Below, one piece after another: positions 1-26,186 of a DNA stretch of 64,000 nt. A program made the position numbers and the translations under genes. Within the stretch, counting starts at the first letter, position 1. Each line of letters opens with the position of its first letter. Location of the stretch: positions 31,030,123 through 31,094,122 of the forward strand of contig OZ021732.1 in NCBI GenBank assembly GCA_963978545.1, written 5' to 3'. Origin of the DNA: Linyphia triangularis. Lineage: Eukaryota > Arthropoda > Arachnida > Araneae > Linyphiidae. The notes under the pieces were generated by a model. It did no database searches. It was given only the letters and a program-made list of their open reading frames with translations, and was not told where the DNA came from.

Positions 1-74
1 TTAGATTGTAAAACATTCTTGACACAAAGTCTAACTTTTTTTAAACACAATTTAAACTCTTGAATTATCAGAAA

Positions 75-205
75 ATCATTATTAATAGTATATCCTTGGA
101 AACTATAAAAAGAAAGGTTTTGATTGATTTTTTATTAACAGAATTATTACTGATGCATGTTACATGGGTGGAACCGTAAACTGGTTTTGAGAGTTCGCAC
201 TACTA
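75..205. repeat. Short retroposon-like insert with 15-bp target duplication
   Basis: The 15-mer ttgaattatcagaaa occurs at 60-74 and again at 206-220, directly flanking this 131-bp block, as expected of a target-site duplication made by a LINE-type nicking mechanism. Most of the block (84-204) recurs at 6422-6543 with only a few mismatches. No A or B box, coding capacity or tail was recognised, so the class is unknown. A local duplication is the alternative. Confidence 0.5.
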
Positions 206-220
206 TTGAATTATCAGAAA

Positions 221-1000
221 CAAAATATTTTCAGTCGAATGTATTGTCAGGCGCACAGCGGGTTATAAAAACGACATCGTATTATTTGGTCTTATTCCTG
301 TCTTGGAATTAATTATTAAAATACAAACACAGATAACAAATTTACACCAATATACCTTAAATTTCTTTTTGTGGAACACTTTAATTAAAAGCAGCTAAGC
401 TACAAATTAACCATTTTGTTAAAAATCTTGAATATCATTACAAAATTATTTAATATTTTTAATCACTGAACGGAGTTTATGAAATAGTTAATAAAAAATA
501 CGAATTAATAATAATTTCGGTGTTCCGATTAGTAGGCTGATTTGAAAATATCTTTCGTTGGTGCATCTTAGCTCATAGAAGTACCATACTTATCGAACTA
601 GAGCATAGCATGCAGGATGAGTTGATAAACCGCTATTGCTTATTACGTGTTATGGTCGAAGTTAGAGATGATCGCATCATTAATACATTCAAACCTGAAC
701 TGCCAGGTTACATTTGAATAGCTCTGACAGTTTTCTATGAAATTGCTTGTGGCATAATCACGTGGTCGTACTTTACATTTAATGAGACATACCATCCGAT
801 CACACACATGCGTTTTGACGTTTATTAATAAGCAGGGTAACCTTTAATACAAAAGTCGTAATGGACAAAGTACTTAGTAATATTTTTTATTGATTGCTGT
901 TGATTCTTTTGTTTATTTGCTTGGGCCATATCTTGTTTATTTTTTCCCCATGACGATATAATACCGTATAATTTCAAATTAAGCCAAAATATCGCTTATA
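221..1000. other. Non-coding, nothing recognised
   Basis: AT-rich sequence with no convincing exon, RNA gene or repeat boundary. It may be a 5' intron or the upstream flank of the syntaxin gene, since that gene's first exons are missing from the window. Confidence 0.3.
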
Positions 1001-1008
1001 ACTACATC

Positions 1009-2962
1009 CATTGGCGGATCCAGGGTGGGGCACAGGGGGCACGTGCCCCCCCCCCCCCCCCCTCCCCTGAAAATGTAAAGTTACACTGGATATTATTGAA
1101 TTTCCTCCCAGAATAATTGATAAAGTCTATTTCTTTCATAATTTTTGGTGGGAAAACGTACATTTCTCATTCTGAATGACGTCATTGATTGCTGATGAAA
1201 CCACTGATATGGCTTTAAAAGAGAAAATGTCGATCTGTATCCGTTATTATAATAAAAGCACTTTTACTATAAATAAAGATTTTATCAAATTTTTAGAAGT
1301 TGAAGATCTCACTGGTGAAGGTTTGTGTAAAGTAGTATTGGAAGAACTGCAGATCCTAGGTTTAGATGTATCCAACTACTGTGGTCAAGCTTTCGACGGA
1401 GGTTCCAATAGGAGTGGAAAATATCAAGGACTTCAAGCTAGAATATCCAAAATACAACCCCTTGCCATTTATAGCCACTGCGCTAATCACAGATTAAATT
1501 TAGTTATTAGTAAGGTCTGCTCAACTCCATCAATAAAAAATGCTGTTGGGGTAATATCGTCAGTCGCAATTTTTTTTCGAGAATCTGCTAAGAGGCTGCA
1601 CAAACTAGATGAAGGAATGCACGATACTCTGAAGAAAGGAAAGCATGCAGTGAAAAAGTTGTGTGAAACGAGATGGATCGATAGCCATGATTCGGTACTA
1701 ACTTTTTTAGACACCCTACCCTTCTAACCCCAAGTGTTGGAATCTATTGCCAACTCAGAGGAACGTAAAAGGAAGTAATGCCTTTTCATTTATGTATAGT
1801 ATTATGTCACCTGAATTTATCATTAACGTTTTAGCAGATGTGTTTGCACTGACTCTCCCCTTAGCCACAAGACTCCAAGCAGAGTACATGGATGTGCTCA
1901 AAGCATTGAAGTTAGTTGATGCCACACTGAAAAACCCACAAAGTCGCAGAGAAAGTAGCAGCGAACATTTTAATAAATTATATTTAAAAGCTGAAAATTT
2001 GGCTGATCAGATGGGGACTGAAATAAAGAAGCCAAGACTAACAGGCAATCAAAAAAACAGAGCCAATGTGCAATGCAAATCTACGGAAGATTACTTCAGA
2101 ATCAGCATTTATATTCCATTCACGGACTTCCTCATCCATGAGCTTTCAACAAGATTCCCAAAATCACAAATGATTAACGTCGGGAACTTGCAAAAGTTAT
2201 TACCAATTAATTCACATTTCTATGAAGATTTCGAAACTTCTGTCATAAAAAGTAGTAAAATGTATAAGTCCGATTTACCCTGTTTCCAAGCACTGGAAGG
2301 TGAATTAGAAATATGGAAACATATGTGGGATGGACAGAAGGAGAAGTTACCCAAATCTCCAGCGAAAGCAATCAAATACGCTGAAGATTTGCCCAACATA
2401 TCAACACTTCTTCAATTAATATGCACTCTTTCAGTGACAAGCAGTACTGCGGAGAGTTCCTTTTCTACTCTCCGTCGGATAAAGACATTTTTAAGGACTA
2501 CGATGACGGAAGAACGTTTAAATGGGCTGGCCAGCCTTCACATTCATAAAGAAGCAGCAGCTAATCTATCTCCTTTACAAGTATTGGATGTTTTTGCTTT
2601 GAAACAAAAGGGAAGACTGCGTTTGAAACTAGATTATTAATTTTAAAAATAAACATACTGGCTTTTAAAATTGATTGTTTTTTTTTAAATATAACTACAA
2701 CATTTTATTCTAAAGCAGTATTAATCACTCTGCCAAGTGCAATTAATTATATTTTAAATTTGGCAAGTTTATTAAAAAAAAAAAAAAAAAATTTGAAAAA
2801 CATTAGTAAGTTGGGTGCTAATTTTCCTATTTATTTTAAGTGCCCAATAGTGTAAATGTGATTTTCAGCTTTTGATCATGACCTTTCTCTCCTCTTGTGA
2901 GTATTTAACACGATTGTTGTGTGCCCCCCCCCCCCCAGGGCGAATTTCTGGATCCGCCACTG
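1009..2962 (+). mobile_element. hAT DNA transposon, ZMYM1/TTF type, defective
   Basis: The element begins CATTGGCGGATCCAG and ends with the inverse of CAGTGGCGGATCCAG, giving 15-bp terminal inverted repeats with one mismatch. It is flanked by a perfect 8-bp target duplication, actacatc, at 1001-1008 and 2963-2970. The 8-bp duplication is diagnostic of hAT. Just inside each end sits a C homopolymer (1046-1062 and 2924-2936). The interior holds a broken DUF4371/hAT transposase reading left to right. At 1954 bp it is shorter than autonomous relatives, so it looks internally deleted and immobile on its own. Confidence 0.9.
1176..2640 (+). pseudogene. Broken hAT transposase (DUF4371 plus C-terminal dimerisation domain)
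   Basis: Two open blocks, 1176-1727 and 1747-2640, are remnants of one transposase. The first contains DETTD, a run through AFDGGSNRSGKYQGLQ, YSHCANHRLNLV and CETRW, typical of the DUF4371 region of ZMYM1-like hAT proteins. The second ends with LPNISTLLQLI, SVTSSTAESSFSTLRRIK and LASLHIHKE, the hAT C-terminal dimerisation segment. A stop and frame change separate them (1725-1746), material is missing between the catalytic and C-terminal parts, and the zinc-finger N terminus is absent. It is not expected to make active protein. It lies wholly inside the 1009-2962 element. Confidence 0.85.
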
Positions 2963-2970
2963 ACTACATC

Positions 2971-3140
2971 TATAACCTGATAACATACAATATTATAACT
3001 ACATCTAGGACCATATATTTATTGACTCTTCAAATCAAATAACAGTTATGGATTGGATATTATAAAATAATAAAAATCATAAACACTTATGTCCTCCATT
3101 TCGATAGGATAGGAACTTTGATAACCGAAGTTTCACTTTA
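2971..3140. other. Short spacer between two hAT elements
   Basis: Host-derived AT-rich sequence between the two insertions. It contains a second copy of the target-like string actacatc near 3000, so this part of the locus had local repeats before insertion. Confidence 0.4.
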
Positions 3141-3148
3141 ACTTAGAC

Positions 3149-5862
3149 CAGGGTTTCTTAACCTTTTTGGCACAATGGACCACTTTAAAAAATTTAAATA
3201 TGTCACGGACCCCTCTGTGAAAAAAAAATTGCTTAAACATCATTTATTACAAAATATATTCTGTTTTATTATTTAATTATTTTAATATTTTTATTTCAAT
3301 AGTTTAAAAAATTTGAAGAAATTAAAATTTTTAATGTGAAGGCTGTTGCTGCTTTTCTTTGATTAACAGATTGAATTGAGGGATGGTTTTCGACAAAGCA
3401 ACACGCATATCATGTTCGACATTCAGTCGATTTCGATGTTTTGTTTTTATTGTGACAAGTGTGGAAAATCCCGCTTCTATACTGTAGCAAACGGAATAAT
3501 GGCTGCCATAGCTCGTTTTACAAGCAATGGGTAGGCTTCTCTTAAAGAAGACCAAAACTCTCCAAGAGTTTTTGAATCGAAATCCATTTTTAACAAGGAC
3601 TTTGTTTTCAAATCAATTAGCTCATCTTTGGCAAGGTTCATGTCATCGATACAGTCAATATCACAAAGAAAAGGATTACGAATCCACAACTCATCTTTTA
3701 TATTTATTCCATCCGAATTGAAATATTTTTCAAATGAAACTTGAAGTACTTCCAGGTGTTCACAGATTTCATTTTTCAAGTTATTCATTAACAAACTATC
3801 TTGCCGAGATCCATTTTCAAAAAGCACTTCGTCCAACATTTGAAAGTTTGATTATATCCCATTTTGAATTCTAATTTTCCAAAGTGACATTTTCAATAAA
3901 AATGCCTGTAGTTTCTCAGTGGCATCCATAATTGTTGTATCAGGCCCTAGAATTGAAAGACATATATCGTTCATGTGGTTAAAAATGTCTGCCAGGTAAG
4001 CCAATTTACATATAAAATCTTTTTTCTTGAAATATTCGAAGAGTGAGTTATCTTTTTTCTTCTAAAAAAAGTGATACTTCTGTCTTCAACATGAAAATTC
4101 GTTTCAAAACTTGCCCTCGTGACAGCCAGCGCACTTCCGTGTGGTACAGAAGTACCTCATGTTCTGCGTTCATTTCTTGACACAGTGTTTTAAAAAGACG
4201 ATGATTAAGAGCTCTACTTCTAATAAAATTCACAGTTTTAATAACTATTGACAATACTTCTTTTAAGCTGGTTGGAAGAGTTTTTGTAGCCAGTGCATGT
4301 CTATGTAAAAAACAATGTGTAACAATAACATTAGGAGCCTCTTTTTTTACCAAATGGGCAAAACCAGATTTATTGCCAAGCATCGCAGGTGCTCCATCCG
4401 TACAAAGTGAATGAAGTTTTTGTTTCCAGTCGAAGTCGTGTTTGGAAAAGAAAACATTTAAAATCGCTAAAATATCAACTGCCTGTGTAGTTTGCAAAAG
4501 AGGCTCACAAAATAAGAATTCTTCTTTGATAGTATCAGCAGACACGTAATGAACAAAAACAAGAAGTTGACTACAATTCGAGATGTCTGTAGTTTCATCC
4601 AGTTGTATACTAAAGGGAAATGGCGATGCTTTTAATTCATCGATGATCTGTTTCAAGATATTGCAAGAAATTTCAACTATTATTGAATGTATCACATCCT
4701 TGGACAATGGAATAGCCTCAAGTTTTTTTCTCTGTTCCTGTCCACAAACTAATTCAACCATTTCCAGCGCACATGGCTTAATTAATGTCTCTCTAATAGT
4801 ATGCGGTTTCTTACTTTTGGCAATACGATATGCAACTCTGAAAGATGCCTCAACCAAAGGTTTTTGTGGAATACCAAATCCAAGTTTGGTTAATGTTCCA
4901 GATTTCGAAAACTGGGCTTTCTTCTTTGTAAAAAATTCTAGATCTTTAGATGCATTTTCAGGATGAAGAGATTTGAGATGCTCTATCAATTTTGCCGGTT
5001 TCATACTGGCGTTTGCCAAAATTTTTCCACACAGAAAAAGCATTGTGGCTTTTCAACACCGTCCGATTCCTTCATGCAGCAGAATCCATATTTTACATAA
5101 TTTTCATCATACTTCCTTTTTTTTGGACATTTTGGGGTACAAAAAATATCAAATAATCAAATGAAACATTAAGAACAAACATTAAGACACAAAAAAACAC
5201 TTGAAAAAGCGGCAAGGAATCTTGTATCGATGGAGGATATACCCTTATGTCTCGGCTTCAAACTCATTTGTGATCCACATTTTGGACATTTATACATCGA
5301 TGAAATCATTCCCTCTTTCGTACATTAATCTAACAACGCTTTTTTACACATGACTGGTAAAATCTTAAAATAGCCAACTGAATATTTATTTTTCGCATTC
5401 AAAACTTCAGCAAGAACTAATTTTATAGTGAAATAAAGCATTTAGCAATAATATAAGCTAAGAAAAAACCAAAAAAAATATGCTACTCACAAACAGATGA
5501 AAGACAAAAATAAATGTACGTCTTACCTCCAGGGTAGATCCAACAAAAATAAAATCGTGAATCAAGTTTAAAATTATACCGCTATTTCAAACTCAAACAA
5601 ATTATCGACCAATGAAAAGGCTAAAACAAAAGAGAAATAAATGAGCATGCGCGAAAAAGCGCCTCAAATTCTCTTCCCCGGAGGAGCGGAAAAAGAAACA
5701 GGGTTGTCATACAGAGCGCGCTAAGGATGAAGTAGGTCCGGGTTACCACTGCTGGCTAAATATTGATGCAAACATTTTAAAAATTAGGATCAGTCGGCGG
5801 ACCCCCAAAATATGACCCATGGACCCCCAAGGGGTCCATGGACCACAGGTTAAGAAACCCTG
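3149..5862 (-). mobile_element. hAT DNA transposon, ZBED5/SCAND3 type, defective
   Basis: The left end reads cagggtttcttaacct and the right end is its inverse, followed on both sides by the 8-bp duplication acttagac (3141-3148 and 5863-5870). The interior codes on the minus strand for a BED-finger hAT transposase of the ZBED5/SCAND3 group, with several frame breaks. The 2714-bp length is close to that of a complete element, so this is a whole but decayed copy rather than a MITE. It sits about 180 bp from the first hAT element, upstream of the visible syntaxin exons. Confidence 0.92.
3331..5130 (-). pseudogene. Broken BED-finger hAT transposase
   Basis: Read on the minus strand. A possible start at 5130-5128 opens an N-terminal stretch with a BED-like KPQCFFC zinc-ligand motif. 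A 2-nt insertion near 5036-5042 moves the frame. The long block 5043-4048 (331 codons) follows, with QLDETTDISNCSQLL, LCTDGAPAMLG, HCFLHRHALA and TEVRWLSRG, the conserved hAT RNase H-like signatures. Further degraded coding runs through 4047-3840, with a stop just before the block 3839-3477. Another frame change near 3480 leads to the C-terminal dimerisation part, EAGFSTLVTIKTKHRNRL, ending near 3331. At least three lesions mean no intact protein. Confidence 0.88.
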
Positions 5863-5870
5863 ACTTAGAC

Positions 5871-6298
5871 TAATACTGTGTTTTTTCCCTTACTTATAAG
5901 AAATGAAAATCTTTTCAGGGTATTTCTCTTTGTTTGACTGATTGTACCATCTATTATGGAACATCTACTGGGATTGGTTGAGATTAAAAGGGAAAATCTT
6001 TCAAGTAGATTATGATAATTTATTTCCTTCTTAGTCTCACTTAAACAATCATACTGTAAAATTTGCATCTAATTTCTCTGGAATGTTTCCTTATAGTAAT
6101 TTTATAGTTTATTCTTCAATCTAATATAATTATCCATAAAAAGTACTAATGCTCTACCTTAACTATAAGAAACTTAATGGAAATCCTTTTTCGTGGAGCT
6201 CATTAACTCTAATTTTGCTTCTTCATGCCAAACGAAGCCATCTTATTTAATGTGTAGTATTTAACACTTTTAACTTGATTGGTCTGGAACAATATACC

Positions 6299-6337
<39 letters not shown>

Positions 6338-6420
6338 TATAAGTATCTTATGATATCGATGTTTTTAAAGTCTTGTGTCTTTTATTATTATAAGAAATTG
6401 ACATAATTGGGTTTAAATAC
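5871..6420. other. Non-coding with a 35-nt poly-T tract
   Basis: AT-rich, no exon recognised. A run of 35 T occupies 6302-6336. It could be the tail of a minus-strand retroposon, but I could not find a body to go with it. Confidence 0.4.
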
Positions 6421-6421
6421 C

Positions 6422-6543
6422 AATAGTATCTCCTTGGAAACTACAAAAAGAAAGGTTTTGATTTGCTTTTTATTAACAGAATTATTACTGATGCATGTTA
6501 CATGGGTGGAACCGTAAACTGGTTTTGAGAGTTCACACTACTC
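6422..6543. repeat. Second copy of the 84-204 repeat
   Basis: About 120 bp match 84-204 at roughly 95 percent by eye, in the same orientation. The shared core runs through tgatgcatgttacatgggtg and ends in cactact. No target duplication was found around this copy. The two copies bracket the hAT pair, about 6.3 kb apart. Confidence 0.75.
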
Positions 6544-6773
6544 TAGCTTTATTGTTAAAAGCAGTGTTTGAACGCAATTGTGTGTGTGATTTGAAAGCAA
6601 ATCCCCACCTGTTTACCATAATTGCGCATAAAATATTTAGTAAGCACACAATCTATTCTAATTCATTTCTAGATAACAAAATATGGAAGGGAAGTATGTT
6701 ATTTTATTACTTGGCATCATGTATTCTCCTAAAACTGTCATAATTGAGCTTGTCTGCTCTATTTTTACTTTCA

Positions 6774-7480
6774 ATTACCCATATGTATACATAGGGTAAT
6801 GAAAGTATAGCATTCGGTCAAAAAAAAATTCGATTTTTTTGCATTTGCTCCACGTTTTGTAACATCCCGATTTCAAAAAAGTCATCTAGAAAAAATTTCT
6901 ATCTGTGTGTATGTATGTGTGTTTGTGGTCAGCATAACTCCCGAACAAATTGACCTACGATGTTCAAATTTGGGATGAGGGTTAGTGGTAGCCATTAAGG
7001 TTTTCGTCAAAATCGCGAATGCTCATAAGGACCATTGAAAAAGTCATGTTTCTCAATTATTGCAAAAAAAAACGTCTCTAACGATCTTGATACAAATCGC
7101 TGTGGTAATGCCTCTTATGGTGTTCTAAACATCTCCACCTCCGAAATTCCCGTAAAAATGTTTTAGTGGTGTAAAATGTTGAAAAACGAATGCTTTCAAA
7201 ACAGAGTTGCCTTGAGCATACCTCATCAAGGATCGCTTTTTCTTCTCCCCTCATTTTCGTTTATAACAAAGGATAATGTAAGAATTATCTAAAAGTATAT
7301 CGCCAAAATCACCAATTTGGCGATTTTTTTTAAGACCCATACAAGAATTATCGCAAAAAATATCTCCGAGCTGACCATTTCCTCTAAATGAATGATGAAA
7401 ATATAGAAACGGTAAATGACACAAATCCACGTCAGTATTATAGTGTAATTGAAAGTTGTGCGATGTTCCACACCCCTAGT
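6774..7480. repeat. Unclassified repeat-like block starting with a palindrome
   Basis: The block opens with an imperfect palindrome around attacccatatgtatacat (about 6774-6801). It continues with gt/at-rich simple sequence (6901-6933) and a more balanced stretch around gtcagcataactcccgaaca. This texture, unlike the flanking AT-rich DNA, suggests an old transposon. No coding sequence, clear second terminus or target duplication was seen. Confidence 0.3.
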
Positions 7481-7986
7481 GACATTTGCTATAAAATAAA
7501 ATATACTGAATCATTGCAAATATTATTGTCAAATAGCTTCATTTGAATCAGTACTAATTGCCAAAATGGCCGTATTATCTTTGTTGAATAATTAATTAAC
7601 TTACAATTTTCTTTTCCCCAATAGTACGTCTGCATTAATTTTTAATTTATTGTTTTCTAATCTAGAGGTTATATTTGAAGTAATACTGTATCTTGTTATT
7701 TGGAGGGATTTTCCAGAATTTTTTATTTGCTCCAATTCAATTTCTGCTAAAATCTATTCTAAAATATTTATTTTCATCCAAATTGTTCCATATCTACTAT
7801 GAAAACAAACAATAATAAAACAAATATATTTGATGAGTAGGAAGTAGTATTTATTAAACATTCAAAATAAGCATTTTTCTATCTTCAAAAGCATTTTCAG
7901 TTTTTTATCTCTGTATTTTACTTTAATTAATTGCTTGATTAAAAAGGAAATCTATAAAATTGATAACCAATGTTCTCAATTAGATA

Positions 7987-8158
7987 CATTCAAACTCCGT
8001 TAATGCGAAGTCGGTGGGGCCGCTGAAATTGTTCTTGTTAACCGAATTTCGTGTTAAATGAATAAATTAATGTTAAGTTTTAAGTACGGGGAACTGCTTT
8101 TACTTTGCGTTAAACAGGATTTCTTGTTAAGAGATTTCACATTAACGCAATTTGACTG
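7987..8158. mobile_element. TA-flanked MITE (Tc1/mariner or pogo-like)
   Basis: The left end cattcaaactccgttaatg and the right end, inverted, cagtcaaattgcgttaatg form imperfect terminal inverted repeats with TA on each side (7985-7986 and 8159-8160). The 172-bp length, TA target and CAGTCAAA-type end fit a non-autonomous Tigger/pogo-like mariner element. It lies about 370 bp before the first visible syntaxin exon. Confidence 0.65.
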
Positions 8159-8531
8159 TATTTGGTTTTAAAATTGCTAATTATTATTTAAATTAGAATA
8201 TTTGACTGATATAAAACTATGATGCTCATCTATAAATATACCTTTTCATCGTCTTTAAAAGGGCTCTGTATTGCATTTTATTTATTTTTTGCTGCAACAA
8301 AATAGTTAGAGCCTGGTCATCACTTTAGCAAAATAATTTTAATGTTACAATGGTAAAATTAATTTACAATAAAAAATGGTAAAAAAACTATGAATTAACG
8401 TCATGTATGACTATTTTATTCATGGTAAAAAAAAACTTCAAAATAAATGAACATCAGTTTGGTTACTATGAAAATTATTCCTATTTTTAAATTTTTTGTG
8501 TAAGTTCTCAGTTTTTAACTTTGTTTTAAAG

Positions 8532-22250
<13,719 letters not shown>

Positions 22251-22972
22251 TTCTACAGCTTGCTGCACCCTTAACACCATTTTACTCATTCTGCAACTGA
22301 CTCTGGGGGAAGCAAAATTTCAGATCTTTTCTTTTCCTTCCCAACATTGTAGGTTGCAGAGAAAGAAAAAAAGATAACTTAGTTCACTAAAGGTGCCATT
22401 ACTAACAGGTAGTGCTATCCCACATTTTCTGAATGTATGTATTGTATATCTAATCATAGGGAAAAGTGTCTAGAATGTTTAAAGATGTGGAACTGTCTAA
22501 ATATAAATTTAACTAACCATAATCACTGCAGTTGGACGACGTTGATAAGTTATTTTGATAACTGTGGGAGAGATTTTTTTTTTACTATTATTTAAGTTCC
22601 TAATCAGTGCTTTTATTTCCTAATGACAAAGTTATGCATATTTTGGAAAAATTTAACCAACCTACCTTTTCTGTTAAAAAAAAAATTGCACATTTCCTCC
22701 CAAGTTGAAGAGAAAAAAAAACTTCATAATAAATGTTTTGTTTCTTTATATCTATAGAATACCCAAATAACTATAAGCAATGTTCTTAATATTTTGATGT
22801 GGTATCTTAACTCTATAGGCATAAATACTACAGTCATGTTATACTAACGAATGTTGTAGTAAATGTTAAGCCTGGCAGATTCTGTGATGTAGCCGTATGT
22901 ACCTGTTGGCTATATACATATTTATACGTGTAGTGTTTAAGGTAGTTTCTATACTTTATATTAAACTCTTTC

Positions 22973-22978
22973 AATAAA
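22973..22978 (+). promoter_or_regulatory. Candidate polyadenylation signal for syntaxin isoform B
   Basis: AATAAA 722 nt after the TAA of exon B, within ctttcaataaattac. It is the first well-placed hexamer, but later ones exist. Confidence 0.35.
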
Positions 22979-25900
22979 TTACTTTTAACTTAAATGTTGG
23001 GTCTGATGTCATGGAGGGTATAGCTGTGCAAGTATGCTGTAATATGTATGAGTAGACCAAATATCTTCAGTAGACTTTAAAATATACTCTGCTTACTCAT
23101 TAAACTATGCATGACTACTAAAACTGATGGAACGCACACAATTTTTTCTGTTCATTACTGGAGATCTTTTTTGGTGTACTCGCTAAAGCTATCTCTAATA
23201 TAGTGAATGAATTGACAACTGTTGTAAATTTCATAGATGCGTTTTTAAACATTTCAAGTACTCGCTAATTGTACGAATAGTTTTATTTTTAATAAGTAAC
23301 AAGAATTTCAAGTTAACTCAGGAGTTAAAATACTAATTTTAATGGGAACAAAAACGTGTAAAAATTTATAAATCTCGTTATTATAAACATTATTCTTGAA
23401 TTGTTTGATGGTTAAGATTTTACTGTAATACGTGTCTATAATTAGGTTTTATTGTGAGTTGAATTTATACTTCTAAAAATTAATTGTTTCAAAATAAGAA
23501 TTCTATTTGACTTCTCTATTATTTGTAGTTAGCTACATGGCCTTAATCAAACGGCAATAATATATGTACCTTGTGCTGCTTTATCTTTAAGCTTAGATCT
23601 TAAACAGGCAATGTAGAGCTACATTAAAACTTTTTTGTTTTAAAAGAGCAAATGTCTCAAACATCTTTTTAATCTGTAAATTAAACGCTGTGATATATAG
23701 TAACCGTTTACGACTGCCATTCTTAAAACATGTTACATCCCAAAAACTCTTCATGTTTTAAAATTTTTAATGATTGCCTGCTTCATAGATTAAAAAAGAA
23801 AAGAAAAAGGTCTGTAGTACAAATACATGTATTCCATTTCCCCAAAAAATACGCAGCTGAGAAAAAAAAGTATTTAATAATTATTTTGTTAAAATCAGCA
23901 CTTAGTATTACTTTGAATGCAAACATTAATTTAACTTAATATTGACAATTTAATCAAGTCTTAAGTACTATAACTTGTAATGTTTTCATAAATTTACCAT
24001 CTTATTATCTGATAGTTATTAAGTAGATTTGCTTATTTACAAGTCTCAATTAAAATCGATAGAAAATCCCCAAATCAATGATACACTATAAACTAATAAA
24101 ATGAATTGTGTCAGCATTTTAAATATACAAACTTAAAATGTCATGTAGATTAACTCTCTATTATGATCTACTCAATCAAAATATTTAGTTTAATAAGTTT
24201 TTAATCCCCCACCCCCACATTTATAAAATGCAATCTTCAGACTAAACTGGTTAACTTAAACAATGCTTCTGCTAAACCACTGTGTAGGTCATGATTTTTA
24301 TTATTATAGATTATCTGTGTAGCCTTTCTGTGTTATATTACTAATAATGGGTATAATGTGGGGTAGTGCTACCTTTGTTTGGCTGCATATAATAAATACT
24401 TGAAATTCATTTCATGTTCAAAAAGTTTCCTGTCTTTTCTCATCTCCATCATCTATGCAGTCCCATGGTATGTGTTTAGGCTAAAATATTTTCCCCTTGT
24501 ATATTTCTGAATCTGTGGAAATGTCAGTTACATAGCTTTTAATGCTACCTATTCATCGGATAGCAATTGGAGTAAAGTTATAAGTAGAAGTGATGTCGGT
24601 AGTTAAATGTGGTTGCACTGCCTTCAGTGTCTACCTGGAAGCTTGAATATTATTTTATTATGTATAATCTATTTAAAAAATTGAAGTAATTAAACATTTT
24701 ATTAAGGATTTCAATATTTATATTGTATAACACAGATATAACTATTCTTATTTTATTATTAGTAGATATTAAAATCAAAAAATTTGTATTTTTAAAAAAT
24801 TAGACGAAATATATTTCTACAGTAAAATATTACATGATTTGCATTGATTTTATGTAATATAAATACCAGACATTATATTACCTCACATTTTAACCTGAAG
24901 GTTCACAGTTATGTAAATTTATTTTATTAGAATTCTGTAGTTGTTATTTTTCAAGCATACAGGTTGATAATGTTTGGAGATAGTAGAACAAATATAAAGC
25001 TATGAAGGAAATTAAAAGACAGTTTTAAAATAAGTGCACTAATACCAGAGTCTGCTTTATGGATCCTCTGTAGTATAAATGCGATTTTCTTCAGTGTGAT
25101 AACATGACTTAGTCTTTCGAATTGAAAAGTATATAGAGTTTGTGAGATATCGCAACTATAGAGATGCTATTAGTTATAAATTCTTAGACAGTTATGTAAA
25201 ATATTGATATTTATCTTACCCATATCGCTAAATATTTTGTAATGTTCATGTTATTTGACAATCTTCAGTTTCTTATTACAAAACTCATTCTTAAAGATAT
25301 ATTTACATAAGTTATCTCTTTTAAAGTGTAAATAAACTATTAGCTTACAAAGAGTTATCTTGCTTGAGAAAAGTTACTTGTGTGAATTTGAGTAAAAAAA
25401 AAATGCTTATAGCTGTATTTTCAAAATTGTATTGACATAAAATTGATATGGATTAAATATAATAGTTTCTGGTGGTTCCCAATATTTTTGGTTAAATAAA
25501 TAAAATATTTTACACATTTTCTCTAACTCTATTTGTTTGTATATTATAAAGTCAGTGATATCAATTAATGTATTGCATGTTAATTGTATCTAAACCATAA
25601 TCAGTTAAATCAAGAAAAGCCTTTTGAAAACAAATTTGAGTCTTGTATCAAAAGAAAATAATGAATCTTATACTACTTCCACAATAGTTGCCATTAATAG
25701 AATTCTCATCACTGAGCACTACATATGAAACAAAGTTAATGAATTACTGAAAAACCGACTATGTTGATGCATTTGGATGGAAAGGAAAAAATGGAGTATA
25801 AATATTAATGAAATGCTTTAGACCACTAGCTAAAACCTAACTTCATTTTAATGTTGGGAACCACAGGTTTATTTTTGACAATAGCTTATTCTAATTGTGA

Positions 25901-26165
25901 AGTAAAATCTAAAGTACAATAAGGAGATGAGAAAAACAACTTTTATGTACTTTGCTGCTGTTCATAAAAAAGTAGTATTCTATGGACTTGCGGAGAGATC
26001 TTTTTAGTGTCTTTTAAGCTCTCTTGTTAAGTGAAAACAATTGTTTTCCTTTAAAAATATTGTCTAACTGCACATTTTTTAAACAATAACTAGAGTTAAA
26101 TTCTGCATAGTTTAATATTTATATGTATACATATATATTACGGCATGACTGTAAGCCACTGCCAT

Positions 26166-26186
26166 ACAGAAATAATGTATTTCTGT
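26166..26186. other. Perfect hairpin in the putative 3'UTR
   Basis: acagaaata and tatttctgt are perfect inverses separated by atg, a 9-bp stem with a 3-nt loop. It sits in a locally less AT-rich stretch. Confidence 0.5.

Noticed and set aside
1..8531. First coding exon(s) of syntaxin
   Set aside because: I looked for an exon ending in an acidic FFxQ segment with a phase-0 donor and found none; it is presumably upstream of the window.
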